Shown: positions 12,221 to 23,579 of the stretch, one piece after another
Layout: each line of letters opens with the position of its first letter
How positions within the stretch are numbered: position 1 is the first letter of the stretch
NCBI GenBank assembly: GCA_015847255.1
Contig: JADLZK010012323.1
Span: 47,703-111,702, forward strand
DNA from: Hyparrhenia diplandra
Lineage: Eukaryota; Streptophyta; Magnoliopsida; Poales; Poaceae
DNA length: 64,000 nucleotides
Direction: 5' to 3'
Position numbers and translations under genes: made by a program
Notes under the pieces: generated by a model
The model's database searches: none
Told to the model about the DNA's origin: nothing
What the model saw: only the letters and a program-made list of their open reading frames with translations

Positions 12221-13928
12221 CCGCTCTAGCATCCGCAACCTCCTTTTTGCTTCTTGAGATAGCTCACCTTTGGAATAGGTGGATCATTTACAGTGCCGCC
12301 ATCTCAAACACACCCTCCACCCTTTGCATGTAGCCGCTGTCCAAACACCGAGGGGTGTTCAGGGGGTCCCTTGGTCACCATCGGGCACAATGGTGTACCC
12401 ATACCGCTAGCTTTGTTGCTCCTGAGCTGAGCTGCCCCACTACTGCTATCACCTGCTCCTCTGCTCAGGTTCTTTCTTCCACGACCTCTCCTTTCAATAG
12501 CCTTGATCCTCATCTTTCTCTTGCCATGAGGATCGCCTCCGAGATCCATCTATGCATTTTAAGACATTGATCGTAAACCCGATTGATAGAAGGTCAAAAA
12601 TGGTCAAATATATGTGAAAGAAGGTTTGAGACATAAACTTAGGTGATTGGAGCAAGCTATCCAGGGTAAAAACCACGGGCTACTGCAAGCCTTTGCCGCG
12701 AGGGAGGCACGGCACTGCCGTGACCTCGCGGCACTGCCGTGCGGGTCACGCGGCACTGCCGCTCCTCCTTGCTCAAACCACCTATTTTTATCTCCCAAAC
12801 AGTTCTAAACCATCTATTTGACACATTCTCGTATTTCTATGCCAATTTCAGAGATCAAATTAACAATTTAGGTGTAAATTACCCGTGGATTGAAAAGGAA
12901 TATGAGTCGAAGTGAAGGTTTCTTCGGTATTTGAAATCGATCAATTTCCCATCTCAATTGAGTAGGTGATTTGGGGAATATTTACTGTTTGAATCAGCTA
13001 GGAACTTGTTAAGTTCCATTTGGGGCGGCAATGCCGTGCCCTCCCCTAAATCACCTAAGTAATTAAAATGTGAAATTTGTCGATTCCATTCTACCAAATC
13101 ACTTTCCTAGGGTTCATACATCACTAATCAATACAAATCCACAAGAAATTTCAACACCATGCATAGATCGGGCAAGAACAGCATGACTTAGGGTTAGGTG
13201 TACCTTGACTCGTGGATTGAGAGGAGAAGAGGAGAAGCTGCTCGGGGATAGGGAGCAGAGGCCGGCCGGAGTCGAGGAAGATGGCCGGCGGGCGGCGGCG
13301 CGCGCGGCACTTTTAGAGCTTCGCGGCGGCGGGGGCGGCAGCACGCAAGCAGAAGCAAGCAGCTGGCGGCTCCTTCTTTCACGCGAGAAAGAGAGAGATG
13401 ACCGCGTGAAGGAGTCGGGTGGAGGAGAGGAGAAGGAAACCGGTTGGGGCAGGGGTAGAAAAGGAAAGAATAAAGTTTTGGCCCAAAACGGTTCGGACAG
13501 AGCTGGATCGGAAACCCTAGGGGCGGCAATAGAAGGACGCTGCATGCCCGTGCCACACCTGCGATCGCCGCCGAGAAGGCACGCTGCACCGCCGCTCCAA
13601 ACCGCTGTCCCGCATATATATTGCCACTTTTTAACCTATTTATCCTCGGACTTGATCACAAAGACACCAAAATTCATTGCCGGGACAGATCATCATGAGA
13701 ACAATGGCATTGAATTTCGGATTAGAATTTGAAATCCTTTTGAAACACAATATGAAAGTTTTCACAAACTTTTCCTATGTCGAACTAGTGTCTCAAACAG
13801 ATTGCATGTGTCTTTGGAATTCAAACCAAGTTACGAGAATCGAGAATGTTTAGCTCACTACGCAAAGCACAAAACCTTGACTCATCGAGAGGCTTGGTGA
13901 AGATATCGGCTAGTTGCTTTTTCGGTGC
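12221..13928. other. Copia-B internal spacer between RNase H and the 3' ORF
   Basis: Mostly noncoding. It contains three GCGGCACTGCCGY near-palindromes in 12706-12765, one GCGGCAATGCCG at 13025, and a purine/GC-rich block at 13205-13620 with long overlapping ORFs on both strands but no recognisable domain. That block could be captured sequence or simply GC-driven open frames. Confidence 0.5.
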
Positions 13929-14431
13929 TCACATGGCGGGTGCGATATCTCCTTTGAGTTCGTGGTCTCTCAAGAAGTGATGACGGATGTCTATGTGTTT
14001 TGTTCTAGAGTGTGCTACCGGGTTATTTGCGAGTTTGATGGCACTCTCGTTGTCACAAAGAAGAGGTATCTTTGTGAAATGACATCCGTAATCTTTTAAG
14101 GTTTGCTTCATCCAAAGTAGTTGAGCACGGCATGCACCGGCCGCAACATACTCGGCCTCGGCGGTGGAAAGGGCTACACAATTTTGCTTCTTAGAGCTCC
14201 AAGACACTAAGGACCGCCCAAGGAATTGACATGTCCCCTGAAGTGCTTTTTCGATCTACTTTGCAACTTAGGCATAGTCGAATCTGAATAGCCAAGTAGA
14301 TTGAACTTGGAACCCTTGGGATACCACAAGCCAAGGTTAGGAGTGAGTACTAAGTATCTCAAGATTCTCTTAACAGCCCACGTTGTGACATTCCTTTGGA
14401 TTGGCTTGAAAACGAGCACACATACACACAC
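13929..14431 (-). pseudogene. Copia-B RNase H domain
   Basis: Two overlapping frames (14431-14207 and 14207-13929) together hold the copia RNase H: AVKRILRYLV and NLLGYSDS (first Asp), a break, then MSWSSKKQNCVALSTAEAEY (Glu), LLCDNESAIKLA (Asp) and HIDIRHHFLRDH. The frame changes in the middle, near 14210-14260, so the domain is not translatable as one chain. It follows directly on the RT frame, which overlaps it. Confidence 0.85.
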
Positions 14432-15371
14432 TAAGCATTATGTCCGGCCTAGATGCACAAAGGTAAAGCAAAGATCCAATCATGGAGCGATATACCTTCA
14501 TGTCCACGGCTGGACCCTCCTCATCAAGATCAAGATGTCCATTGCTTGGCATTGGAGTTTTGATTGGCTTTGCCTTAGCCATATCAAACTTCTTTAGCAT
14601 GTCGTGGGTGTACTTGGTTTGGCAAATGAATGTCCCTTCCTCCATTTGCTTGACTTGAAACCCGAGGAAGTACTTTAGCTCACCCATCATGGACATCTCG
14701 AATCTCTTAGTCATAGTCCTACTAAATTGCTCAACATACACATTGTTAGTGCTACCAAATATTATGTCATCGACATATATTTGGCATACAAATATATCAT
14801 TGCTAACTTTGTGAGTGAAGAGAGTAGGGTCGGCTTTGCCTATCTCAAAGCCTTGTTTGAGCAAGAATTCCTTAAGGCATTCATACCATGCTCTAGGTGC
14901 TTGCTTAAGCCCATAGAGCGCCTTATGGAGCTTGTAGGCGTGGTTGGGAAACTTGGGGTCTTCAAAACCGGGTGGTTGCTCAACATATACTTCCTCTTGT
15001 AGTGGGCCATTGAGAAATGCACTCTTGACATCCATTTGGTACAGCTTGAAGTCATGATGGGCAGCGAAGGCTAGAAGAATGCTAATTGCTTCTAGTCTTG
15101 CCACCGGTGCATAGGTTTCATCAAAGTCCAAGCCCTCTACTTGAGTGAAGCCTTGAGCAACCAATCTTGCCTTGTTTCTTGTTACCAACCCATCTTCATC
15201 TTGCTTGTTGCGGAAGACCCACTTGGTGCCAATGATGTTAGTCTTGGGTCTTTCCACCAACTCCCACACTTCATTTCTTTTGAAGTTGTTGAGCTCTTCT
15301 TGCATGGCCAACACCCAATCCGGATCCTTGAGAGCATCATCTACTTTTCTGCGGTTCCAAAGATGAAACAA
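14370..15371 (-). pseudogene. Copia-B reverse transcriptase
   Basis: A 333-residue open frame holds a complete RVT_2-type copia RT: WELVERP and GTKWVFRNK near the start, KARLVAQGFTQ, DFDETYAPVAR, the QMDVKSAFLNG block, EEVYVEQPPGF, ALYGLKQAPRAWY, the intact active-site motif IYVDDIIFG, LKYFLGFQV, and IGSLLYLCASRPDI at the end. RT copies the genomic RNA into DNA in the particle. This is the best-preserved domain of the element, but the flanking integrase and RNase H frames are out of register. Confidence 0.92.
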
Positions 15372-15684
15372 AAGAGAAATGTTGATGAAAGCAGCTAGAT
15401 GAGATCGAGTAGTAACTCCCTTCGAAGACTCCCAAGGATGTTATCAACGGGGTGATCCCGTTGAATTGTTTGTCGTAGTCATGGGTGATCAACGCTTACG
15501 CATTTTCTTCTTGATCTTCATCATATTCATCGCCGACTTCAAGAATTGGAGCAAGATCAAGTGGTTGAACGGTGATGTAGGTGGATCGGTCGTTGCCGAG
15601 GTAGAAGGCGCGGCATCGCCGTAGCGTAGGTGCGGACTTGCCCGCTATTTGGACACTTCCAAAGCAGCGTCTTGCTGCACTTGG

Positions 15685-17005
15685 TCATCGAGTACGTCGG
15701 CGGAATCTTGTGAAAAGAACAACCGGTGTATCCTCCTCTCCATTAGCTTGATCTTCTTGAGGCCTTATGTCACCGATAGCCAATTGCTTGATTGCCTCAC
15801 AAGGTGGATCCTCCTTTCCTACAACACTTTGATCAACTTGCTCTACTTGAGAGCCATTAGATTCATCAAATGTCACATCTATAGTGATTTCAACCCTACC
15901 GGTGGTTTGGTTGAAAACACGATAGGCATGCTCATTTGATCCGTAACCAAGAAGAACACCTTCATCAACTTTAGGTGCAAATTTAGAGGTTCGGGGCCTT
16001 TTGTTCAGAATGAAACACTTGCACCCGAACACCCTAAAGTATGACACCTTAGGTTTGTTACCGGTTAAGAGCTCATATGAAGTCTTCTTGAGTTTCTTGT
16101 GTAAGTAGAGGCGGTTGATGGCATGACAAGCGGTGTTGATGGCTTCACACCAAAAGATGTCCGAAGTCTTGTACTCATCAAGCATTGTCCTTGCCATCTC
16201 TATGAGTGTACGGTTCTTCCTCTCTACTACACCATTTTGTTGAGGGGTATATGCGGCTGAGAACTCATGCTTGATGCCCTCTTCATCAAGGTACTCTTCA
16301 ACTTGGGTGTTCTTGAATTCGGTCCCATTGTCACTTCTTATTCTCTTGACGGGGAGATCAAATTCTCTTTGTGCCCTCTTGATGAAGGTTTTCACCTTCT
16401 CTTGTACCGACACTTATCAAAGACAAAGAAAACCCAAGTGAAGCGGGAGTAATCATCAACAATAACAAGTCCATATTTGTTACCCCGATGCTAAGGTAGG
16501 CCACCGGTCCAAAGAGATCCATGTGTATCAACTCCAATGGTTGAGTAGTGGTCATCACGCTCTTTGGTGGGTGAGGTGCACCTACTTGCTTTCCGGCTTG
16601 GCAAGGTCCACATATCTGTCTTTGTCAAAATCAACATTTGTTAGTCCAATGATGTGGTTGTCTTTTTTGCGGTTTGGCCAAGTTCCTCATGCCAACATGT
16701 GCTAGGCGGCGATGCCATAACCAGCCCATGCTAGATTTTGCCATTAGACGGGTATCAAGCTTAGCTTCACTTTTGTTGAAGTCAACTAAGTAAAGCTTGT
16801 TCTTGAGTTTGCCTGTAAAGACAACGAGAGGAATCCTTCCCGCGAAAGACTTCCACACCAACATCCGTAAAGAGACAATTGTAGCCTTTCTCACACAATT
16901 GTGAGACCGACAACAAATTGTATCCCAACGAATCAACATGCAAAACATCGAAATATTATGTTCGGTTGTGATAGCAACGTTACCAAGACCGATCACACTT
17001 CTCAC
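15685..17005 (-). pseudogene. Copia-B integrase
   Basis: Three frames in series (17005-16631, 16558-16358, 16413-15685) contain the integrase. First is the zinc-binding GAG_pre-integrs region with KLYLVDFNKS and WLWHRRLAHVGMRNLAK, next a HMDLFGPV segment (first catalytic Asp), then the core with RSDNGTEFKN (second Asp) and AAYTPQQNGVVERKNRTL (Glu), and FRVFGCKCFILN followed by an acidic tail. Integrase inserts the cDNA into host DNA. At least two frameshifts break it (near 16640 and 16400). Confidence 0.88.
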
Positions 17006-17089
17006 ATCATCATTTCCAAACCTTATGTTGTTTTACGCCGTCATTGGTTTGGGAATATGATGAGAACATACTCCTTTCTCCGGTCATAT

Positions 17090-17518
17090 GATTTGTGCGG
17101 CCGGTATTTGTCAAACACCCAACTTGACCCACCGGAGGAGTATGCCTGCAAAACAAGTTTAGTTCACAAGTTTAGGTCCCCTAAGATTCTTGGGACCTTT
17201 TACCTTAGTCACAAGAACTTTGGGAACCCATATAGAGGTGTTGCAATAAAGTTTCTTTTCACTGCCCAAGTATTTTGCAAACACCTCCCCCTTGCTATTT
17301 GCCTTCACTTTAAAGCAAGGATTTGAGTCTAACTTGCTTGCTTTTGCCTTTGATTGATAGGAGTGGCCCTTAGGAACAGCCCAGACAAGATTTTCTGACT
17401 TCTGGACCTTCTTCACAGGCTTTTGGACCATCTTCTTGGGTCTATTCTGAGCCGAGGCAGTGTAGGTGACCTTCCCTTTTCTTGGGGGCGGCATCGCCGC
17501 CGCCGTCCTCCGCGACAC
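17090..17518 (-). pseudogene. Copia-B protease region
   Basis: A linker with WVPKVLVTKVKGPKN (typical of SIRE-type elements) is followed near 17140-17100 by the aspartic protease active-site area. A T-N-H-M-T-G signature is readable there, but the D-T/S-G triad is only recovered across a one-base frame change. The protease would mature the Gag-Pol polyprotein. As it stands it is inactive. Confidence 0.7.
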
Positions 17519-17732
17519 CGCCGCGTGTGGCGCATACAGCTTCGGGTTGGCTTGTGTCCAACGCTGCGTGCAGGTCTCTCTGTACCCTCTTTGTGCCTTT
17601 GCTCAAGAATTTGACACATTCAACACCATTGATCATCTTTCGACCATTGGTTTTGTTTCCATGCTTGTGTCCAAGTCCATCCTTGATTCTTGGATTTCTC
17701 CCATCAATGTAGTTGGGCCTTTTGGGGGAGCC

Positions 17733-20085
17733 TCAATCTTGTTGCTCTTTTGTTGCCTTGATGGTTTCACCTTCTTTTCTTACCATAGCGGTGAGCCTAG
17801 TGATCTCTTTCTCCATTGCTTTCATATTAGCAAGGTTAGTGGCATAAGCATTCATATCAACATTATAGCATTTTCCACAACCTTGACTAGTGGAGGGAGT
17901 AGAGGTATCCTTTGTGGCTAGGAGATGTGAGTTGCTCTCACTAAGAATGCTATGTTCATTTTCAAGTTTTTTGTGCTTGTCTTGCAAATCACAATATTTC
18001 CCATTTAGGGTGACCATAGCCTTCTTAGTAAGAGCATGATTTCCTTGCTCATTAGCTAGGCTCTTTTGCAAGGAAGCCACCTCACTTCTCTCGGCTACAA
18101 GAGCATCCTTGTTATCAACATAGAGCTTTTCAAGTCTATCAAGTTGACTATCTCTAGTTGCTAACTCCGCTTGGGTACTTTCTAAATCCGCCATTAGTTG
18201 AGCAAGAAAGTCTCTAGTTTTGGGATCTAGGTTTTTAGTGAGTCTAACATATTCTTCATCATCACTAGATTCATCTTCACTAGAGCTTTCACTAAGATCA
18301 CTAGAGTCATCACTAAGAGAAGGAGAAGGTTTGGGTTTGGATTTTACCTTCTCATGCTTGGCCATAAGACAAACATGAGTGGAGTCATTGTCCTCATCCT
18401 CATCATCGGTCATGTTGTCGAAGAGCTTGGGTGTAGAGGTCTCTTGCATAGCAAATGTTGCAACATGGACTTCCTCTTCACTTGTCTCTTTTGTTGAGTC
18501 CCACTCATGGCCGATGTGAGCTTCACCCATGCTTCTTCCCTTTCTCTTGTAGTCTTGCTTCTTGTCCTTGCCATTGTCCTTCTTGTATTTGTTGTTCTTG
18601 TTCTCATAAGGACAATCGGCAACAAAATGCTCGGTGCTGCCACAATTGAAGCATGTTCTCTTTTTCTTGTTTGGGAATCTTCGTTTGCACCATCTTGTAG
18701 CCATTTGCTTTCATCCCCTTCCCATACTTCTTCATGAATAGGGCCATGTCATCAATCTTCTTGTAATCAGCCCTATCATCTTCATCATCACTTGAGGAAG
18801 AGGTTGCATCAATATTTTCTTGCATCTTCTTCATTTCTTTGTCTAGACTTGTTGATGCTTGCTTGTTGCCCTTCATCTTGTTGGAGGAGCTTGGCTTGCT
18901 TGTCTTGGTTGCCTTGAGAGCCACATCCTTGATCTTGATGCCCTCAAGCTTGGCTTGCAACTCTCCAAGCTTTCTTCTTTCATTTGCCTCCTCTCTTTGC
19001 ATGTCATAGGTGAGTAGTCTTCCAAGCACATCATTTGGAGTGAATTGTTCAAACTTCTTCTTGTCATGAATCAAGGTGACCACTATGTCATTTCTAGGTG
19101 TGTGTGCCTCAAGCATGATCTTGACAACGGTGTGGTCATCTAGATCCTCATCTCCAAATCCTCTAATCTTGCCAACTAGCACCATCAACCGGTCAAACAT
19201 TTCTTGGGCTCCTTCTCCATCAAGGATCACAAACCGGTCGATCTTGGCCTTCAACAAGTCAATCTTGGCTTTTCTTACTTTGTCTACTCCTTCATGTGCA
19301 AGTACTAGAGTGTCCCAAATCTTCTTTGCTTCATTGACATTCATCACCCTATTGTACTCATTGCCTTCAAGAGCACTAAGGAGGATGCTTGTGGCTTGGC
19401 CGTTGATGTGGGCAGCTGCCGGCTCTTCGCTCGTCGGCTCCTTGGGGGGTTCACCGGTGGCTGAAATCCACCGCACACAACCTCCTAAAGACCGGGGTGA
19501 AGGGCGCTAAGATAGGCTCTCATCAAGTGCTTCCACTTGGCATAGTTGGTCCCATCGAAACGGGGCAACTTTCCCGCGGGTACATTGATGAAAGACTTCT
19601 TATCGCGGTTAGTCAAGTAAGAAGAATAATTAAAGGATATGGCGGCGAACTTGTTGTTGTTGACGCTGCCCTCATCCTTCTTGCTTTCCTTCTTCTTCTT
19701 CTTGTTGTAGGAGATATCATCATCTCCATCGTCGGAGCTACTTGATAGCTCACTTGACTCCGCCTCTTCTTCTTGCCTTTTCTTCTCTCTTGCTGCCCTC
19801 CTAGCAGCTCTTGCCTCCACGAATCATCTTTCTTTGATCTTTTCTTTGAAGCTTCTCGGCAAGCTTGACACTAGCTTGCTCTTCTAGTCTTTTTTCTTTT
19901 CTCGCTCTTGCCTTCTAGCGTTTTCGCCTTGCTATTCTTGCGGTCTTTCTCTCGGCATCGGTGGCATCACCCTTGATGGTGCTCTCTCGGGCGGTATCGA
20001 GAGAAAGTCGCCGCTGCCGGCCTCCACCTCCTCCACGGGGGACGGTGGACTTGCCTCCTTTGTTCGATCCCTCCGGTGCCTCCAT
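17733..20085 (-). pseudogene. Copia-B Gag with CCHC knuckle and coiled-coil tail
   Basis: Gag likely starts at the ATG at 20085 (MEAPEGSNKGG), soon after the primer-binding site. It includes PRFDGTNYAKWKHLMRAYL (frame 19820-19485), the UBN2-type domain with NEAKKIWDTLVLAHEG and FDRLMVLVGKIRGFGDEDLD (frame 19476-18604), and a zinc knuckle CFNCGSTEHFVADC in the last frame (18704-17733). An acidic Ser/Asp/Glu-rich segment and a long heptad-rich coiled coil follow. Gag builds the particle shell and binds RNA. Frame changes near 19480 and 18650 break it. The extended coiled-coil tail is characteristic of SIRE-type Gags. Confidence 0.88.
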
Positions 20086-20120
20086 ACTTCACGCGGTGAA
20101 GCGTATCCTAAGTATCCTAG

Positions 20121-20130
20121 CTCGATACCA
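20121..20130 (-). other. Copia-B primer-binding site
   Basis: Minus strand TGGTATCGAG lies 2 bp inside the 5' LTR and resembles the initiator-methionine tRNA primer site TGGTATCAGAG with one base missing. Confidence 0.7.
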
Positions 20131-20132
20131 CT

Positions 20133-21526
20133 TGTAGGATCCGATGGAAGCCTAGAGGGGGGTGAATAGGCTTAACCCCAAAATTGACTGTTAAAACTTA
20201 CGTAGACTGTCGGTACACAAGAGGCGCGGCACCTTTGCCGCGTCAAGTCACGGCAGACCGCCGCGTGAACCGGACCAACGATGAGACGAGACAGAGAGAC
20301 ACTTCTCGGCCAGGCGGCGCTAATCGCCAAGATGATGAGCGGCGGCACTTGCCACAGTATCCGAACCGAGCAGCACTCCCAAAAGCTAGTCCACGAGCCG
20401 GAGTTTGGTGCTCAAGGTTCCCACTTGTTCCCCGCACACAAATATACCACGTAAAAACCTTCCAAGGCTGGCGTAAAACCCAGCAACCAAGTAGATCAGG
20501 TCGAAGCCCTTTCTCACAAGACAAATATGCAATAAAGTAAAGGGAGAACAAGTGAGACAAGGATTTGACCCGTGGTTCACCGCGCCACACACGGTGCCGG
20601 GCTACGTCCACGTTGTTGAGGTTGCCACACAAGGCTTAGCTTGCCCACCGGCTTGCTTTTTCCCTCGTTCACAAGTCTAGGGAGTTAACCCTAGAGATGT
20701 GGGGTAATGTATTGCTGTAGAGTGAGGTTACAAACCTCCCAAGGCTGCCACACGAAGGGGGCAAGCTCAAGGGCAACGCCTAGCCGTCTAGGAGCAAGCT
20801 CCAAGAGTAAAGAACCCTAGGGTTCCGGCCAAACGCGTGAACCAAATGCTCTTTTGAGTGGGGGAAGTAGTAGATCCGGTCTCCAATCGAAGTTTGCATT
20901 TGTTTCCCTCAAGAATCCTAGGTGGGAAGTGAGAGATTGAGTGGGGAGCTTGAAGAACTTCAATGGAGGTGAGAGAGAGAGCAAGAGGTGAGTTCCTGGC
21001 TTTCTGCTCGAGGTAGAAGATGAAGTGAACCAGGTGACCGTTGTGGGAGGGGTAGAATGGGTATTTATACCCCACGGACCCAACGGTAGGATTTAAGTGT
21101 GGCATCGCCAAGATCGACACGCTGCACCGCCGCGTAGAGGCGCGGCACTTGTCGCACCATTGCGCTGCACCGCCAGCGCTTGACCGACGACAAAAGGGTG
21201 GAACAAGGTGTTTTCTTTGGTGGTCGGGGGCTTGGAGTTGTGTGTGGTGTCCGGATTTGTTGTTTAGAGCACTTGGTCCACGGATACCCGAGAATCCTAT
21301 GATCCCTCTTAATAGTACGGCATTTCCTAAACTCAAGATTCAAAATATAAAATAATTTAAATGCCTTGATCCGGAAACACCATCATCTAGCTTATTTGGT
21401 ACCTTTGGACCTGTTCACCAACTCCATATTTTAATCCCTGCATGTCATCTTCGTAAATCTCATTAGTCCCCTAATTCGATGGTCATCAACGCCAAAACCC
21501 ACTTAGGGCTTGATTGCACTTACGTA
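20133..21526 (-). repeat. Copia-B 5' LTR
   Basis: Begins TGTAGGATCCGATGG next to the primer site. It is the promoter-bearing LTR for the minus-strand element. It matches 8865-10236 closely except at short GC-rich blocks (20215-20350 and 21110-21190). Confidence 0.9.
21062..21069 (-). promoter_or_regulatory. Copia-B 5' LTR TATA box
   Basis: Minus-strand TATAAATA, conserved in the 3' LTR at 9783-9790, in the upstream half of the LTR relative to transcription. Confidence 0.65.
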
Positions 21527-21531
21527 AAACC

Positions 21532-22306
21532 GGGGGTTCTTTGCACATATCTGATTTCGATGGATCTCCATTCAAAAATGCCGACTTTACGTCCATATGA
21601 TGCACCGCCATCCACCTTGAGCAGCCAGCGCTAGCAAGACCCTTACTGTTTCTATCCTGGCCACTGGGGCAAAAACCTCATCGAAATCAACTCCTTGGCG
21701 TTGAGCATAACCCTTCGCAACCAAACGAGCTTTGTACTTGACAATCTCCCCTTCTGGATTTTTCTTCACCTTAAACACCCATTTGAGGCCTATTGCTTTC
21801 TGACCTGGTGGTAGAACCGCAACGTCCCACGTGCGGTTAGCTTCTATCGCCTGCATCTTAGTTAGCATGGCTTCTCTCCATGGATCCTCGGTCAGCGCCT
21901 CAAAGACGGTGCTAGGTTCTTCTGCTACAACAAGGCATAGTCCACTGTACTCGAACCCCTGAAACTCTTCTGTAGTCTCGAGCAAGTTTGGGATTGTCCT
22001 GTACCGTAGCGGATTGCCTTCAGAGTCCATCGACTCGTTCGTGGGTGGTGTGGCCCACTGAATTCCTGAATGTGTCCCTCCCGAGCCGGCAGTAGGAGTA
22101 TGAGGGGAGCTTGAGGCACCCCCAGATGCTGGAATTGACGGAGCAGGTGACCCAGGCGACCCCTGATCAGAATCATCACCAGAAACGCTGTCTGCACCTG
22201 TTGTCGGATCATCTACGGTGTCATCAAAACACCGGGCGAAAACTCCCCTACCGCCGCCACTGCGTCTCCACTGCTTAACCTGCTCTCCATTCCCTCCCAA
22301 TTCCAC
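21532..22306 (-). pseudogene. Copia-A reverse transcriptase, N-terminal half
   Basis: A frame at 22306-21587 has a Ser/Gly-rich linker, then the RT N-terminus: DPWREAMLTKMQAIEANRTW, GLKWVFKVKKNPEGEIVKYK, ARLVAKGYAQRQGVDFDEVF and APVARIETVRVLLALAA. A frame change near 21600 puts the following MDVKSAFLNG and PGF segments in other frames. Copia-B then cuts the gene right after PGF. The rest of the domain is at 8257-8864. Confidence 0.88.
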
Positions 22307-23579
22307 GCCGTCTTCTCATCAAAAACTACATCGCGAGAGACCATCAGCTTGCCACCAACGGGATTGAACACCCGATATCCTTTTGTTCCCGGCTCATAGC
22401 CAAAGAACACGCCTGGTATAGCCCTGTCAGACAACTTATTCACCCCGGGGCCAACCTTCTTGACATAGACCGTGCACCCGAATGTCTTCAAATGCTTCAC
22501 TCCAGGCTTCCTCCCATACCAAGCTTCGAATGGAGTCTTGCCGTTCAACGCTTTTGTCGGGGTTCGGTTCAGAATATAAACTGCAGTCTTCACTGCCTCA
22601 CCCCAAAAACGTCCCGGCACCTTCATAGTCTTGAGCAGGCATCGAGCCATCTCGACCACCGTCTGGTTTTGCCTCTCAACTATCCCATTCTGCTGTGATG
22701 TATAAGGAGTTGTCGTGTTGTGTCGTATGCCATGCTCACTGCAGAACTCAACAAACATCCGAGAATTGAACTCGCTTCCCCTATCGACTGAAAGCTTTCG
22801 GTCGACACCCCGACTCCAACTCGCCGCTGATCGAACTTCTTGAAGTATAGCGGCGCCTCGTCCTTCGACGCCGGGGAGCTCAAGCCACATGAAACGGCTA
22901 AAGTCGTCGACGATGAGCGAGGAAATGCGACTTCCCCTGCGGGCGTTGTTGGTGTAACCTGGCCACACAGATCAGCATGCACGAGCTCCAATCCTGGCGA
23001 TGCATGATATGCATTGGCCTTTGGAAACGGCGCACGGTGCATCTTCTCGAGAGCACAGCCGTCACAGATCTTCTCCACGCTCTTGATCACCGGCATCCCC
23101 ACCACCATGTCCTTGGCACCTAGCTCACGGAGCGACCTGAAATTCAGGTGTCCGTACCTCGCGTGCCACAACCAGGCCACGTCATCTAGCTTTGACAGTA
23201 AACATACGGGCGTTGTGAGATTAAGATTCATGACATACGGCCGATTCTTCCTTTCTGCCCTTATCAGGATGCCACGCTCCCGGACACCTGCCTGCTCGCG
23301 CTCGAGCACATGCATGACGCCCTTGTCTATCTCGACTCGGCACCCTCCTTCTTCCAACTGTCCCAAGCTAATGATGTTACATCTGAGTGACGGAATGTAA
23401 TAAACTTGCGTCAACACCCGGTGATCCTGGCTCCTGCCAGCGATTGTGACTGCTCCCATGCCACAGATCTCCACTGTGGATCCGTCGCCAAACCGCACAC
23501 TGCCATGAATTGTCTCGTCGAGGCCTACCAGGGACTCACGACACCCAGTCATATGGTTCCTTGCTCCTGTGTCAAGCAC
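22213..23579 (-). pseudogene. Copia-A protease and integrase
   Basis: The frame at 23579-22680 starts in the protease active-site block LDTGARNHMTG. It then has the GAG_pre-integrs zinc region with WLWHARYGHLNFRSLRELG and ICDGCALEKMHRAPFP, and the first integrase Asp in LELVHADLCG. After a frame change near 22930, the frame 22968-22213 continues with LIVDDFSRFMWLEL, SVDRGSEFNSRMF (second Asp, variant of TDNGGEF), YTSQQNGIVERQNQTV (Glu) and the C-terminal FGCTVYVKKVGPGVNK region. The enzymes would cleave the polyprotein and integrate cDNA. The frameshift and an upstream stop inactivate them. Confidence 0.9.

Larger units (their letters stand above)
8865..21526 (-). mobile_element. Copia-B: SIRE/Maximus-like copia element nested in Copia-A
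   Basis: Two ~1.38-kb LTRs (8865-10236 and 20133-21526) bound a 12.66-kb minus-strand element with gag, protease, integrase, RT and RNase H, then a further ORF and a long spacer before the 3' LTR. Length, long LTRs, a coiled-coil gag tail and a 3' extra ORF fit the SIRE/Maximus lineage. The 5-bp sequence AAACC at 8860-8864 and 21527-21531 is the target duplication, placed inside the Copia-A RT. The terminal bases are slightly altered (CGTAGG and TACGTA in place of TGTAGG and TTACA). Every coding domain carries breaks. Confidence 0.9.

Noticed and set aside
13194..13732. ORFs of 131-175 codons in Copia-B
   Set aside because: Composition-driven overlaps on both strands without recognisable domains.
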